Shown in pieces: positions 16,811 to 24,652 of a stretch of DNA of 64,000 nucleotides. The stretch is taken from NCBI GenBank assembly GCA_040381215.1, contig JBEIHO010000008.1, positions 7,865 through 71,864 on the forward strand. The letters run 5' to 3'. Source of the DNA: SZUA-430 sp040381215. Lineage in GTDB: Bacteria > Pseudomonadota > Alphaproteobacteria > Micropepsales > Micropepsaceae. A program made the position numbers and the translations under genes. The first letter of the stretch is position 1. Each line of letters opens with the position of its first letter. Below the pieces are notes generated by a model, which saw nothing but the letters and a program-made list of their open reading frames with translations, was not told the DNA's origin and did no database searches.

Positions 16811-17467
16811 TCATGCCGTTCCTGTCAGGGATGCGATTTCGCGGGCGATGTTCTGGCGCGCGGTGGCGGCATATTCACCTTCGAATATTCCGGAACGGAA
16901 TATGCGGTCGCGCGCGATCATTGTGTTCAGGAACCGGGAGCGGCCCTTCGCCCACGCGGCGTCGTCGAGGTGGCTGTATTCAGCGCGGACCTGACGGGCG
17001 TAGGCATCGTATTCCGCAGCCGGAGCGCCGACGATCGCGATGTCTGCGTCGAGGAAGATGTCGTCATCGTAATCGCGTCCGCCCTGCGCATGATTGCGGG
17101 TGGCAAGGATGAGCTGCACGACATGGGAACGGAGCGCGGGGCCCGCGCCGAGGTCGTCGAGTTCCTTCATCGCCCGCTCGGCGCTCTTTGCCTCGTTGTC
17201 CTGGCGACGCGGGTCGTAGACCGCGTCGTGGTACCAGACCGCGAAGGCGAGGCGGGCAGGGTCGTCGATCTCGTCTGCGTGGCGCTCGAGGCAGTCAAAG
17301 AGCCAGGTCAGATGCGACAGGTTGTGATAGTGGCGATGGGGTTCTGCGTAGGAGCGGCACAGGCCGTCGAACAGGGTGCTCACGAGAGGCGCCGAGAAAT
17401 TGCCCAGCAGTTGCACGTGCGTGCGCCAGCGTGCCTTCAGTCCATCAATGCCGGGCCCCGTGGTCAA
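16811..17467 (-). CDS. HD-superfamily predicted metal-dependent phosphohydrolase
   Basis: A 218-residue protein of the COG4339-type HD family. Metal-ligand candidates are His in HYHNLSHL (about 48-55), the HD pair in AVWYHDAVYDPRRQDNE (about 79) and Asp in FLDADIAIVG. These proteins are predicted phosphohydrolases; the substrate is unknown. The start is a TTG at 17467 overlapping the carA stop (TTGA), implying translational coupling to carA. Its placement between carA and carB suggests a link to nucleotide metabolism, but that is inference. Some relatives carry misleading 'NMDA receptor' names. Confidence 0.8.
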   Translation of the reverse strand: MTTGPGIDGLKARWRTHVQLLGNFSAPLVSTLFDGLCRSYAEPHRHYHNLSHLTWLFDCLERHADEIDDPARLAFAVWYHDAVYDPRRQDNEAKSAERAMKELDDLGAGPALRSHVVQLILATRNHAQGGRDYDDDIFLDADIAIVGAPAAEYDAYARQVRAEYSHLDDAAWAKGRSRFLNTMIARDRIFRSGIFEGEYAATARQNIAREIASLTGTA

Positions 17468-18651
17468 CGCTGCTGCTCCATTGCTTGTGCGAAGCGATCG
17501 AACAGGTAGGCGCTGTCATGCGGTCCTGGCGAGGCTTCTGGGTGGTACTGGACAGAAAAGACGGGGCGCCCTTTCAGGGCGATGCCGCAATTGGTGCCGT
17601 CGAAAAGCGAGACGTGTGTTTCGATGACGTCCTTCGGCAAGGTCGCCGTGTCGACGGTGAAGCCGTGGTTCATCGAGACGATTTCCACCTTGCTGGTGGA
17701 CAGGTCCTTCACGGGGTGATTGGCGCCGTGATGGCCCTGTTTCATCTTCTTCGTTGTTGCCCCGAGCGCGAGTGCCAGCATCTGGTGGCCGAGGCAAATT
17801 CCGAATACGGGCTTGCCTGAGGCTACGGCCTTGCGGATCACGGGGCAGGCGTAGGTTCCCGTCGCGGCAGGGTCTCCCGGGCCGTTCGACAGGACGATGC
17901 CGTCAGGCTTCAGCCGCTCGATGTCTTCCCAGGATGTCGTCGCCGGGACGATGGTCAACTTCGCCCCGATCGATGTCAGGCCGCGCAGGATGTTGCGTTT
18001 CACGCCGTAATCGATGACGACCACGTTGAAGCGGGTTGCCTTACCTGGTCTGAAACCTGCGTGCCATTGCCAGCGCTGCTCGTCGAGCGTCCAGGGCTTG
18101 CTCGCGGTTACTTCCCGCGCCAGGTCCATGCCTTCGAGGCCGGGCCACTCGCGCGCGCGCCGCTGCAGCTTGTCGATGTCGAAGTCGCCGGTGGGGTCGT
18201 GCGCAATGATGCCATTGGGCATTCCATTCTCGCGGATGCGGCGGGTCAGTGCGCGCGTGTCGATGCCACCGAGGCCCACAATCCGGTTGCGCTTCAGCCA
18301 GATGTCGAGGTGCTGGGTGTTGCGATAATTCGAGGGGTTGGTGATCGGGGATTTGACGATCAAGCCGCGGGTTGCGGGCGTTGTCGTTTCGATGTCTTCC
18401 GGATTGGTGCCCACATTGCCGATGTGGGGGAAGGTGAAACAGACGATCTGCGCCGCGTAGGAGGGGTCGGTCAGGATCTCCTGATAGCCCGTCATGGCGG
18501 TGTTGAAGCAGACTTCGCCCACTGCCTCTCCGGCGGCGCCAAAGCCCAGGCCTTCGAAGACTGTACCATCTGCGAGCACAAGCGCGCCCGTGATTCGTCT
18601 CCGCGAGCGGGCGGCGCCCTTCTCGCGGGGGTTGGTGGCAGGTTCCGTCAT
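17464..18651 (-). CDS. carA: Carbamoyl-phosphate synthase small (glutamine amidotransferase) subunit
   Basis: Hydrolyses glutamine and passes ammonia to CarB. It has 395 residues. The N-terminal CPSase domain has GEVCFNTAMTGYQEILTDPSY; the class I glutamine amidotransferase domain has ILSNGPGDP-type LSNGPGDP, the nucleophile Cys in FGICLGHQ and the His/Glu pair in QYHPEASPGP. The start at 18651 (MTEPATNP) is used because the longer frame upstream is not conserved. It overlaps the following HD gene by 4 bases and is divergent from yqeY. Confidence 0.97.
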   Translation of the reverse strand: MTEPATNPREKGAARSRRRITGALVLADGTVFEGLGFGAAGEAVGEVCFNTAMTGYQEILTDPSYAAQIVCFTFPHIGNVGTNPEDIETTTPATRGLIVKSPITNPSNYRNTQHLDIWLKRNRIVGLGGIDTRALTRRIRENGMPNGIIAHDPTGDFDIDKLQRRAREWPGLEGMDLAREVTASKPWTLDEQRWQWHAGFRPGKATRFNVVVIDYGVKRNILRGLTSIGAKLTIVPATTSWEDIERLKPDGIVLSNGPGDPAATGTYACPVIRKAVASGKPVFGICLGHQMLALALGATTKKMKQGHHGANHPVKDLSTSKVEIVSMNHGFTVDTATLPKDVIETHVSLFDGTNCGIALKGRPVFSVQYHPEASPGPHDSAYLFDRFAQAMEQQR

Positions 18652-18772
18652 GTCAGAAAGCTCGCGGTCTTGCGGGATTTTGGCCTTGAGCCCCGCAAAT
18701 TCGCGGGACCATATGAGAGAGGGTTTGCTGTCGTCAAGGAACGCTGTTGTCCCAGTCCACAAGCCAGATCAT

Positions 18773-18820
18773 CCCTTTGCCTCAAAGGGTTGGGTGTGGC
18801 GTGCCCGACCATGTATGGTC
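18773..18820. promoter_or_regulatory. Two short dyads in the carA/yqeY divergent region
   Basis: CCCTTTG-CCT-CAAAGGG (18773-18789) and GACCAT-GT-ATGGTC (18807-18820) are both perfect inverted repeats within the 200-base divergent region. The second is a 14-base palindrome 31 bases before the yqeY start. They could be operators for the carA or the yqeY-dnaG-rpoD unit; no factor can be named. Confidence 0.35.
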
Positions 18821-18851
18821 CGCAATCCATCCGGCAAGTGAGGACTTTTGC

Positions 18852-19316
18852 ATGCTGCGCGAGACATTCAACGAAGCCCTGAAAGACGCCATGCGGGCCA
18901 AGGACCAGCGCAAAGTCGGCACGCTGCGCCTCATCAATGCCGCGCTCAAGGACAAGGATATCGAGGCGCGCGGGCTGGGGAAGGGGCCGCTGGGCGACGA
19001 GGACATCCTGGCGTTGCTGCAGAAGATGATCAAGCAACGCAACGACTCCATCGAGGCCTATGAAAAGGCGGGGCGCGCAGACCTCGTGGTGCAGGAGCAG
19101 GAAGAGAAAGCCATCATCGAGGCTTATTTGCCGCAGCAAATGGGACCCGACGAGGTCAAGGCGGCCGTGCAGGCTGCCATTGCGGCGACGGGTGCGGCCT
19201 CGGTGAAGGACATGGGCAAGGTCATGGGCGAGCTCAAAGGCAAATTCGCCGGCCGCATGGATTTTTCCAAGGCGAATGGCGTCGTCAAGGAACTGCTTTC
19301 GGGCGCTGGCGCCTGA
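18852..19316 (+). CDS. GatB/YqeY domain-containing protein
   Basis: A 154-residue YqeY-type protein (MLRETFNEALKDAMRAKDQRKVGTLRLINAALKDKDIE start, PQQMGPDEVKAAVQAAI and GKVMGELKGKFAGRMDFSKAN blocks). It resembles the tail domain of the GatB amidotransferase that binds tRNA, but the free-standing protein has no confirmed role. It is the first gene of yqeY-dnaG-rpoD, with only 3 bases to dnaG. In this position it takes the place of rpsU in the enterobacterial macromolecular-synthesis operon. Confidence 0.93.
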   Translation: MLRETFNEALKDAMRAKDQRKVGTLRLINAALKDKDIEARGLGKGPLGDEDILALLQKMIKQRNDSIEAYEKAGRADLVVQEQEEKAIIEAYLPQQMGPDEVKAAVQAAIAATGAASVKDMGKVMGELKGKFAGRMDFSKANGVVKELLSGAGA

Positions 19317-19319
19317 GGC

Positions 19320-21242
19320 ATGCGCTTTACGCCCCGATTTCTCGACGAGCTGCGTGACCGGCTGCGCCTGAGCGACTATGTCGGGCGCAAGGTCAAGCTT
19401 GTCCGGCGCGGGCGTAACCACACGGGGCTTTGTCCGTTCCACAACGAGAAGTCGCCCTCCTTTTCGGTCAACGAGGACAAGGGGTTCTTCCACTGCTTCG
19501 GGTGCGGCGAGCACGGCAACGTGATCGATTTCGTGATGAAGACGGAAGGTCTCAGCTTTCCGGAGGCCGTGGAGAAGCTGGCCGGCGACGCGGGGATGGA
19601 GCTGCCGCGCCGCGACGCGCGCGATGAAGCGCGGGAAAAGGCCCAGAAATCGCTGCATGAAATCATGGAGATGGCGGCGGCCTTCTTCGAGGGCGAATTG
19701 CGGGGCGCGCGCGGCGCCAAGGCGCGGGCCTATCTCGACGGACGGCAGCTGTCGGGACCCATCGCGCAGCGTTTCCGGCTGGGCTTTTCGCCCGACACGC
19801 GACATTCCCTCAAGGACCATCTGGCGGCGAAGGGCGTTGCCGTTGCTGACATGGTGGAGGCGGGGCTTCTGGTCGCGCCCGACGAAGGCGGGGCTCCTTA
19901 CGACCGTTTTCGGGGCCGGGTCATGTTTCCCATTGCCGATGCCCGGGGCCGGGTGATCGCCTTTGGCGGCCGCACGCTGGATCCGGATGGCAAGCCCAAG
20001 TACCTCAATTCTCCTGAAACGCCGCTTTTCCGCAAGAGCACGGTGCTCTTCAACCTGGCTCCGGCGCGCAAGGCGGTTGCGGCCGGTGCGCCGCTTGTGG
20101 CGGTGGAGGGCTATGTCGATGTGATTGCGCTTGCGGCCTCCGGGTTCGAGGGCACGGTTGCCCCCTTGGGAACGGCATTGACGGAAGAGCACCTCGAGCA
20201 GATGTGGCGCATGGCGCCGGAGCCGATCCTTTGTTTTGACGGTGACAAGGCGGGCGTGAAGGCGGCGCAGCGGGGGATCGATCTGGCGCTCCCCCTCCTC
20301 AAGCCGGGGCAATCCCTGAGGCTGGCTTTGCTGCCTGGGGGGCAGGATCCCGATGACCTGATACGGGCGCGCGGGGCGCCGGCCATGCAGGAGGTCCTCA
20401 ATGCTGCTCTTCCGCTAGCGGAAATGCTCTGGCGGCGGGAGGTCGAAAGCGCAGACCTGTCGACGCCCGAGCGCCGGGCGGGTGCCGAGGTGAATCTCAT
20501 GCGGCTGGTGGACAGTATCGAGGACCAGCGGGTCAAGGAGCATTACCGCACGAACATGCGCGAGCGGCTCAGGGCGCTTTTTGCCCCGGGTTCCGGGCGC
20601 CGGGAGGGCGGAGACCGGCCCAGGCCGTCAGACCGGGGGCCGCGGCCCCCCTTCCAGCCCCGCAACATGCGTCCCGAGCGCCCCGGGGCGCGGCCGGCGT
20701 GGACGCCCCCGGTTTCGGATGCGCTGCGGCGTTCGGCTGCAGGGCAGGGCCTGTCTGCGGCGTCAGGGTCCGCCGGCATGGCGGAAGAGGTCCTTATCCT
20801 CGCAATCCTGCGCCATCCGTTCCTGCTCGAGGCGCATGCGGAAACCCTCGCCATGCTTACCATTTCCGAGCAAAATCTTGACAAGGTGCGGCATGAGATC
20901 CTACATGCCTCATCTTTGGATCAATCCCTTGACAGTCAACGCCTTGGCAACCACCTCAGGAAGCGTGGGCTCGGGGATGTTTGCGAGCGGTTGGAGCGGC
21001 GGCCGATGCTCAGATCGATGGCAGTGACGCGCGCTGAGACGCCCCACGCTGTCGTGGTGCGCGAGTTCGAACACGCCCTTTCGCGCCACCGGAAGCTCAC
21101 CGAGCTTGCGGGGGAGCATGCGATGGCTGCCGAGACGTTCCGGCGCGACGCCACCGAGGAAAACCTTGCGCGGCTGCGTGCCATCGATGAAGAGCTGCGA
21201 TCGCAGCAGGGATCCGAGGCCGGCCCGCCTGACAATTTCTGA
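19320..21242 (+). CDS. dnaG: DNA primase
   Basis: Makes RNA primers for replication. It has 640 residues with the usual three parts: the CHC2 zinc ribbon (Cys38, His41, Cys59, Cys62 in LCPFHNEK and HCFGCG), the TOPRIM catalytic core (VAVEGYVDVIAL and ILCFDGDKAG) and a C-terminal helicase-binding domain after a Pro/Arg-rich linker (about residues 420-480). It is preceded by yqeY (3-base gap) and followed by rpoD 54 bases later. Confidence 0.97.
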   Translation: MRFTPRFLDELRDRLRLSDYVGRKVKLVRRGRNHTGLCPFHNEKSPSFSVNEDKGFFHCFGCGEHGNVIDFVMKTEGLSFPEAVEKLAGDAGMELPRRDARDEAREKAQKSLHEIMEMAAAFFEGELRGARGAKARAYLDGRQLSGPIAQRFRLGFSPDTRHSLKDHLAAKGVAVADMVEAGLLVAPDEGGAPYDRFRGRVMFPIADARGRVIAFGGRTLDPDGKPKYLNSPETPLFRKSTVLFNLAPARKAVAAGAPLVAVEGYVDVIALAASGFEGTVAPLGTALTEEHLEQMWRMAPEPILCFDGDKAGVKAAQRGIDLALPLLKPGQSLRLALLPGGQDPDDLIRARGAPAMQEVLNAALPLAEMLWRREVESADLSTPERRAGAEVNLMRLVDSIEDQRVKEHYRTNMRERLRALFAPGSGRREGGDRPRPSDRGPRPPFQPRNMRPERPGARPAWTPPVSDALRRSAAGQGLSAASGSAGMAEEVLILAILRHPFLLEAHAETLAMLTISEQNLDKVRHEILHASSLDQSLDSQRLGNHLRKRGLGDVCERLERRPMLRSMAVTRAETPHAVVVREFEHALSRHRKLTELAGEHAMAAETFRRDATEENLARLRAIDEELRSQQGSEAGPPDNF

Positions 21243-21296
21243 CCTGCAAACGCTTGCAGGGGCATCCGACAACAACATCGCAGAACAGACGACGCA

Positions 21297-23693
21297 GTGA
21301 CGAAAAAGCAGAACACAGATCGAAAGGCTTCCCAAGCCAAGACCAAGGCCCAGCCGAAGTCCGAGAAGAAATCCGGCAGCAAGCCGGCAGCGAAGGAAGC
21401 CGCAAAACCGCGGCAGCAGGATCTGAAATCGCTCCTCAAGGCGATGGTCAAACCGTTGCCGACGCCAAAGTCCAAGCCGCCGAAGGCCGTGCCGCAAAGC
21501 CTTGACGCCAAATCGACGACAGACGCGAAAGAGCCCCCGAAAGACATGTCCAAACCAGCGAGCCCCGCGGTTCCCAAGGCGAAGGCGGGTGCGGCACCTT
21601 CCGCCACCGGCAAACAGGCGACAGTGAAGACCGGCAAGCCGGGCGAGGCGGCTCCGGAGGAGCGGCCGGAGTCGTTGCTCGATCTTTCCGACGCGGCCGT
21701 GAAGAAGATGATCGCGCGCGCCAAACAGCGCGGGTTCGTGACCCTGGACGAGTTGAACAAGGTTCTGCCGTCCGAACGCGTGTCCTCGGAGCAGATCGAA
21801 GACACGATGGCCATGCTCAACGACATGGGCATCAATGTCACCGAGGCCGAAGAAAAGGACGAAGAGGGCGAGAACGGTGGTGCCGTAGCGCTTGCGCGTG
21901 AAGAGGCTGCCGTCACGAAGGTCGAGACGGAAGAGACCGAGCGCACGGATGACCCGGTGCGCATGTACCTGCGCGAGATGGGTACGGTCGAGCTGTTGTC
22001 GCGCGAGGGCGAAATCGCGATCGCCAAGCGCATCGAGGCCGGTCGAGAGCTGATGATCGGCGCGCTTTGCGAAAGCCCGCTGACATTCGAAGCCATCATG
22101 GTTTGGCGCGACGAGCTGAACGAAGGCAAGATCCTGCTTCGCGACATCATCGACCTGGAAGCCACCTATGGTGGCGGGCCGGAGGCGAAGGCGATGGCGG
22201 CGGAAGGCGGCATGGTGCTGCCGCCCGAGTTCGCGGCCGGTGGGCCGGGGGCTCCCGGTCAGGGCGTCCAGCCCGGCAAGCCGTTCGTGCCACCCAAGCC
22301 GCCTCAGCTTCGCGTTGTCGCGCCGCCCAAGCCTGCGCCGCAGCCGAAGGCGGATCCCGACGACGTCACGAATGTCGAGGCGCCGACGCGCAGCGAAGAC
22401 GAGGCGCCGGAGGAAGACGAGGGCAGCCTGTCGCTGGCGGCCATGGAAGCCGTCCTGAAGCCCAAGATCCTCGAGACGTTCGAGGAGATCGCCAATCTCT
22501 ACAAGAAGCTTGGCAAATTGCAGGACGCCGAGGTCGAGGCGCATCTGTCCAGCGAGGAGCTGTCGACCAGCCAGGATCGGCGCTTCAAGAAGCTCAAGAA
22601 CGAGACCATCGACCTTGTCAAATCCCTGCGGCTGAACAATGCCCGCATCGAGGCGCTGGTCGAGCAGATGTACTCGATCAACAAGCGTCTGGTTACGCTC
22701 GAGTCCCGGCTGATGCGCCTTGCGGAAGCGCATGGCGTGGGACGCGAGGACTTTCTCAAGGAGTACGAGAACGAAGAGCTTGATCCCAACTGGATCAAGC
22801 GCGTCGGGCGGCTGACCCGTCGTGGCTGGAAAGATTTCGCGATCGAAGAAAAAGATCGCGCCCGCGACATTCGCATGGAAATCCAGACGCTGGCCCAGGA
22901 AATGCGCCAGCCGATCACCGAGTTCAAGCGCATCGTTCGCACCGCCCAGAAGGGCGAGCGCGAAGCCCGGCAGGCCAAGAAGGAAATGGTGGAGGCGAAC
23001 CTGCGCCTCGTGATCTCGATCGCCAAGAAGTACACGAACCGCGGCCTGCAGTTCCTTGATCTCATTCAGGAAGGCAATATCGGCCTGATGAAGGCGGTCG
23101 ACAAGTTCGAGTATCGTCGCGGCTACAAGTTCTCGACCTATGCAACGTGGTGGATCCGCCAGGCGATCACGCGTTCGATCGCCGACCAGGCGCGTACGAT
23201 CCGTATCCCCGTGCACATGATCGAAACGATCAACAAGCTGGTGCGCACCTCGCGCCAGATGCTGCACGAGATCGGTCGCGAGCCGACCCCGGAGGAGCTG
23301 GCTGAAAAGCTTGCCATGCCGCTGGAGAAGGTGCGCAAGGTGCTGAAGATCGCCAAGGAGCCGATCTCTCTCGAGACGCCGATCGGCGACGAGGAAGATT
23401 CACATCTCGGCGATTTCATCCCGGACACCAATGCGGTGCTGCCGATCGATGCTGCGATCCAGTCGAACCTGCGCGAGACGACCACGCGCGTGCTGGCATC
23501 GCTCACCCCGCGCGAGGAGCGCGTGCTGCGCATGCGCTTCGGCATCGGCATGAACACGGACCATACGCTTGAAGAAGTGGGTCAGCAGTTCTCGGTCACG
23601 CGCGAGCGTATCCGCCAGATCGAGGCCAAGGCCCTGCGCAAACTCAAGCACCCGAGCCGGTCGCGCAAGCTGCGCAGCTTCCTCGACAATTGA
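21297..23693 (+). CDS. rpoD: Primary RNA polymerase sigma factor RpoD (sigma-70)
   Basis: Housekeeping sigma factor, 798 residues. Residues 1-130 are a Lys/Ala/Pro-rich extension before region 1.1 (AAVKKMIARAKQRGFVTLDELN). Regions 1.2-2 begin DPVRMYLREMGTVELLSREGE. The non-conserved insert (about 290-380) is Pro/Gly/Ala-rich. Region 2.4 is YKFSTYATWWIRQAITRSIA and region 4.2 is HTLEEVGQQFSVTRERIRQIE. The first codon is GTG at 21297 without a clear ribosome site, so a start a few codons downstream is possible. It is longer than typical alphaproteobacterial RpoD, mainly by low-complexity sequence. Confidence 0.96.
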   Translation: MTKKQNTDRKASQAKTKAQPKSEKKSGSKPAAKEAAKPRQQDLKSLLKAMVKPLPTPKSKPPKAVPQSLDAKSTTDAKEPPKDMSKPASPAVPKAKAGAAPSATGKQATVKTGKPGEAAPEERPESLLDLSDAAVKKMIARAKQRGFVTLDELNKVLPSERVSSEQIEDTMAMLNDMGINVTEAEEKDEEGENGGAVALAREEAAVTKVETEETERTDDPVRMYLREMGTVELLSREGEIAIAKRIEAGRELMIGALCESPLTFEAIMVWRDELNEGKILLRDIIDLEATYGGGPEAKAMAAEGGMVLPPEFAAGGPGAPGQGVQPGKPFVPPKPPQLRVVAPPKPAPQPKADPDDVTNVEAPTRSEDEAPEEDEGSLSLAAMEAVLKPKILETFEEIANLYKKLGKLQDAEVEAHLSSEELSTSQDRRFKKLKNETIDLVKSLRLNNARIEALVEQMYSINKRLVTLESRLMRLAEAHGVGREDFLKEYENEELDPNWIKRVGRLTRRGWKDFAIEEKDRARDIRMEIQTLAQEMRQPITEFKRIVRTAQKGEREARQAKKEMVEANLRLVISIAKKYTNRGLQFLDLIQEGNIGLMKAVDKFEYRRGYKFSTYATWWIRQAITRSIADQARTIRIPVHMIETINKLVRTSRQMLHEIGREPTPEELAEKLAMPLEKVRKVLKIAKEPISLETPIGDEEDSHLGDFIPDTNAVLPIDAAIQSNLRETTTRVLASLTPREERVLRMRFGIGMNTDHTLEEVGQQFSVTRERIRQIEAKALRKLKHPSRSRKLRSFLDN

Positions 23694-23716
23694 GAAATGG
23701 CTGCCTTGGGGGCGGG

Positions 23717-24649
23717 CTAGAAATCCGGCCTCAGGCTTACCTTCTTCAGCTCCCGACCGACCATGTGGCGAAAGATGGCCGGAGCGATCCATGTCAGGAT
23801 TGCAAAGCCGACTGCAGCTGCCACGACGAGGCTCTGCACAATCGCCGGGAACATGGCGAGCAAGGTCGCGCGGAAGAGCTGGAAGGTGAAATAGATCAAG
23901 AGAACCACTGCCCAGGCTTTCCAGCCGGCGAACCTCTGGATCCACATGGCCCAGCGCCACCATAGGCCCATGATGGGGTTCTTGCGGCTCTTTATCTGGC
24001 ACAGCAGGTTGATGGCCGCGACGTTGCTGGCATCGTGCCTCAGCGCCCAGAGCGCGTGATCCATCGCTTCCTGCACACGACCCTGTCGCAGTGCAACCAT
24101 TCCCTTGGCCAGGAGGGCGCTGGTGTTGTCGGGCGCGAGGTGCATGGCATCGTCTGCGAAGCGGGATGCCTCGTCCAGGCGGCCTTCGATGGTGGCGAGC
24201 TCGGCGCAGCTGGCCAGTATGCTCGGTTCGTCCGGCGCGAGGGAGAGGGCCTCATCAAGGTATGCCCTGGCTTCCTTGCGACGGTTCCTGTTCACCAGGA
24301 ATGCGCCATAGGCGTAATGATTGTATTCGCCATCCGGGTAGAGTTCGATTGCCGCCTTGAAGTGTTTTTCAGCCAGTTCGGGCTTGCCCTTCAGCTGGTA
24401 GGCGAGGGCGAGCGTTCGATGCGCAAATTCCCAATCCGGTGCTGATGCGACTGCGGCCTCTGCGGCAGACACTGCCTCATCTGCATGGCCGCGGCGAATA
24501 TTGATTGCCCCCAGCGTGCCCAGCGCATGCGCGTCATCGGGTGCTTCTCGCAGGATGTCCTTGATCCTGCTTGCGGCTCCGTCGTGATTGCCGGCCGCGG
24601 AGAGTGCGTTTGCGGCATCGATGGCAATGTTGATCTCGTCCATGTCCAT
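23717..24649 (-). CDS. Tetratricopeptide-repeat protein with C-terminal membrane segments
   Basis: A 310-residue protein. Residues about 10-210 form six TPR-like helical pairs (for example ALGTLGAINIRRGHADEAVS and AHRTLALAYQLKGKPELAEK). Residues about 237-290 contain two membrane spans (WAVVLLIYFTFQLFRATLLAMF and SLVVAAAVGFAILTWIAPAIF). Thus a cytoplasmic TPR scaffold would be tethered to the inner membrane. It starts 3 bases after the AAA ATPase stop, so they are co-translated and likely partners. No exact family is recognised. Confidence 0.8.
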   Translation of the reverse strand: MDMDEINIAIDAANALSAAGNHDGAASRIKDILREAPDDAHALGTLGAINIRRGHADEAVSAAEAAVASAPDWEFAHRTLALAYQLKGKPELAEKHFKAAIELYPDGEYNHYAYGAFLVNRNRRKEARAYLDEALSLAPDEPSILASCAELATIEGRLDEASRFADDAMHLAPDNTSALLAKGMVALRQGRVQEAMDHALWALRHDASNVAAINLLCQIKSRKNPIMGLWWRWAMWIQRFAGWKAWAVVLLIYFTFQLFRATLLAMFPAIVQSLVVAAAVGFAILTWIAPAIFRHMVGRELKKVSLRPDF

Positions 24650-24652
24650 GGA

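Noticed and set aside
16569..16814. 81-codon minus-strand frame in the HD-carB gap
   Set aside because: Very basic translation, no ribosome site, and it overlaps the end of the HD gene; no homologue recognised.
20910..23267. 785-codon minus-strand frame across dnaG and rpoD
   Set aside because: Antisense to two essential genes with clear motifs; the translation has no recognisable domain.
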